Below are positions 6,724 through 7,841 of a DNA stretch of 7,841 bases, in pieces; within the stretch, counting starts at the first letter, position 1; each line of letters starts with the position of its first letter. The notes beneath the pieces were generated by a model. It did no database searches. It worked only from the letters and a program-made list of their open reading frames with translations, and was not told the origin of the DNA. Made by a program: the position numbers and the translations under genes. The DNA comes from Synechococcaceae cyanobacterium RL_1_2 (GTDB taxonomy: Bacteria; Cyanobacteriota; Cyanobacteriia; Cyanobacteriales; JAAUPO01): assembly GCA_012033095.1 (NCBI GenBank), contig JAAUPO010000082.1, forward strand, positions 1-7,841, given 5' to 3'.

Positions 6724-7059
6724 ATAGAACTATATTTTAATATTTTAATATCCCAAATTTTAATATTTATTTCGTTATTCCCATCATAAAGGAATGGTTT
6801 TTTATTTGAGGATAAGAATTTTTACTAAAAATTAAGGTTTAGTTAACTTTCATCAATCTATGCGTTTTTTTGAGCTTTAGTCCCCATGATTAGGATGAGT
6901 CAATGAGAATAAACCCCTACAGAATAAAGATTTATTGCTACGGGGGGCTTCACTTCTCTGGATAGTACTCAATGGTCTAAGTTCATGAATGGTCTAGATT
7001 CAGGCTCTAGTTCTCAAGTAGTAGTCACGAGTATAAGAGCCTTACTCCTTACTCAAATA

Positions 7060-7166
7060 GGACTTACGCAAAAGCCCCCTAAATTCCCCAAATTTGGGGA
7101 CTTGCTTGAACGATTGTCTCCAAAATCATGGTTTCTAGGGCAGAATCGAAATTTTTGCGTAAGCCC
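7060..7166. mobile_element. Family A miniature inverted-repeat element, copy 2, inverted
   Basis: A 107-bp unit with ends GGACTTACGCA (7060-7070) and TGCGTAAGCCC (7156-7166), inverted repeats with one mismatch. Its reverse complement aligns along its full length with the copy at 1202-1310. The left flank is TA (7058-7059) and the right flank is TG, so the TA duplication has decayed on one side or was never perfect. It is non-coding; the apparent peptide through it is an artefact often annotated in cyanobacterial genomes. Confidence 0.87.
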
Positions 7167-7318
7167 TGTCAAAGCATAAAAAATAGATTGTAAATTTATG
7201 GTGAGCAGTACTAGGGCTATATTGTTGATGAATTTGCAGTATGGAGCTCCCTTTCGTATGGCAACGAATAGGGCTACAGCGATCGTCCTTCGGATTTTGC
7301 CAGCAGCTAGATTAACAC

Positions 7319-7342
7319 TTAATAAATTAATAACTTAATAAG
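7319..7342. repeat. 8-bp tandem repeat TTAATAAN
   Basis: TTAATAAA, TTAATAAC and TTAATAAG follow one another directly, just past the glucokinase stop codon. It is probably a slippage product in AT-rich DNA; no stem-loop terminator is evident. Confidence 0.75.
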
Positions 7343-7347
7343 TAAAT

Positions 7348-7841
7348 TTACCCTCTCAAGCCTTGACTTGCATATCGTACCGCCCCGTTCAATCCTTCTA
7401 AATCGTTACACACGATATGTATAGGGATATTACTTAAAAGAGTTGGATCTATTTTTTGTTTATGGCAAAAAGCGGTTTTGAATTCTTTGGTCTGCATAAG
7501 ATCAATATTTTTGGCTGCAATGCCCCCAGCAATATAAATACCGCCATAGGGTAATACCTGTAACGCGAGATCTCCTAAGGCAGCACCATAGGCTTGGATA
7601 AACAATCTCATGGCTGCTTCTGCTAAAAAATGGCCTTGTTTAGCCGCGATCGCGATCGCGGCCGCCGGATCTTCTTGGTTTAATAGATTCCCTGGATCTT
7701 CTCCCGGAAACTTACAATCCCGTAAAAAACGAAAAATATTAACGATGCCCGGCCCCGAGACTACCCGTTCTAAACCCACAGGTGATAGGCCCCATCTAAA
7801 TACGCCAGTAATTCTTGTTCGAGAGGGCTGGCAGGGGCAAA
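7348..7841 (-). pseudogene. glk: Glucokinase, C-terminal part, frameshifted and cut by the window edge
   Basis: Glucokinase phosphorylates glucose with ATP to glucose 6-phosphate in the cytosol. The C-terminal frame (7348 to about 7791) carries LERVVSGPGIVNIF, a helical middle, LPYGGIYIAGGIAAKN and IPIHIVCNDLEGLNGAVRYA, the pattern of the non-ROK glucokinase family (PF02685) found in cyanobacteria. Upstream, 7841-7794 encodes FAPASPLEQELLAYLD in another frame, matching the family segment before the SGPG motif, and then meets a TAG at 7772-7770. One extra G in the G4 run (plus-strand C, 7790-7793) would join them as YLDGGLSPVGLERVV. The N-terminal ATP- and glucose-binding half lies beyond the window. 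A shorter GTG-started product from 7779 would lack those sites. Sequencing error is as plausible as real decay. Confidence 0.88.
7646..7659. repeat. Overlapping pair of HIP1 palindromes
   Basis: GCGATCGC occurs at 7646-7653 and again at 7652-7659, sharing two bases, inside the glucokinase coding frame. Other copies are at 2015-2022, 2886-2893, 3048-3055, 4077-4084 and 5393-5400. Seven copies in under 8 kb is typical of HIP1-rich cyanobacteria and far above chance. Most lie within coding sequence, as is usual. Confidence 0.9.

Larger units (their letters stand above)
6624..7347. other. AT-rich spacer
   Basis: No gene is visible in these 724 bases. The spacer holds an 11-bp tandem duplication (6702-6723), overlapping TTTTAATAT repeats (6735-6766), a loose stem with CCCC (6914-6917) and GGGG arms around AATAAAGATTTATT, two copies of ATGGTCTA, the second family A element (7060-7166), and an 8-bp tandem repeat (7319-7342). 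A 64-codon frame over 6985-7179 mostly translates the element and is rejected. Confidence 0.6.

Noticed and set aside
6914..6945. CCCC ... AATAAAGATTTATT ... GGGG stem as a terminator
   Set aside because: Large internal mismatch, no T-tract after it, and no gene ending nearby.
6985..7179. 64-codon plus-strand open frame
   Set aside because: Most of it is a translation of the family A element (7060-7166), and no ribosome binding site is seen.
1..7841. tRNA, rRNA, riboswitch or attachment site
   Set aside because: I scanned by eye for tRNA T-loop motifs and known leader motifs and saw none that fold convincingly.
1381..7841. A sugar-utilisation operon of GH116, kinase and glucokinase
   Set aside because: The genes differ in strand, are separated by long element-bearing spacers, and show no shared promoter.

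Overview
The window reads as chromosomal DNA of a cyanobacterium. Three things point there. The palindrome GCGATCGC (HIP1, a cyanobacterial genome signature) occurs seven times. The proteins resemble cyanobacterial families: an Rpe, a GH116 glucosidase, a Ser/Thr kinase joined to a membrane/PH-like tail, and a non-ROK glucokinase. The spacers are also rich in miniature inverted-repeat elements. I cannot name a genus from sequence alone.

Layout from left to right: a leader region with a GC-rich hairpin (1-335); rpe, intact (336-1016, +); a spacer with an inverted repeat and a 109-bp miniature element, family A (1017-1380); a GH116 beta-glucosidase gene on the minus strand, whole in content but broken by two single-base frameshifts (1381-3808, -); a divergent spacer with a good minus-strand promoter, a hairpin next to its -35 box, a short tandem repeat and a family C miniature element (3809-4354); a Ser/Thr kinase gene and an overlapping small membrane protein gene that together look like one normally fused protein (4355-5883, +); a second family C element with a 131-bp family B element nested in it (5962-6195); a 70-residue protein gene (6411-6623, -); an AT-rich spacer ending in a second, inverted family A element (6624-7347); and the C-terminal half of a glucokinase gene, also frameshifted, running off the right edge (7348-7841, -).

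The most striking feature is a shared type of damage. Three genes have, and a fourth probably has, a break that one extra base would mend, always at or near a homopolymer run (A5, C5, G4, and T7 or G3). This is what homopolymer undercalling in a long-read assembly produces. Independent decay of several genes, or frameshift-tolerant expression, are alternatives. Until raw reads are checked, the GH116, kinase and glucokinase genes should not be called dead.

The genes do not form an operon. Rpe works in the Calvin cycle and the oxidative pentose phosphate pathway. A GH116 enzyme would release glucose from beta-glucosides and glucokinase would phosphorylate it, so there is a loose carbohydrate theme, but the genes are separated by spacers, elements and strand changes. 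I found no clearly novel system. The best non-coding observation is the nested element, because the un-nested family C copy in the same window shows what the site looked like before insertion.
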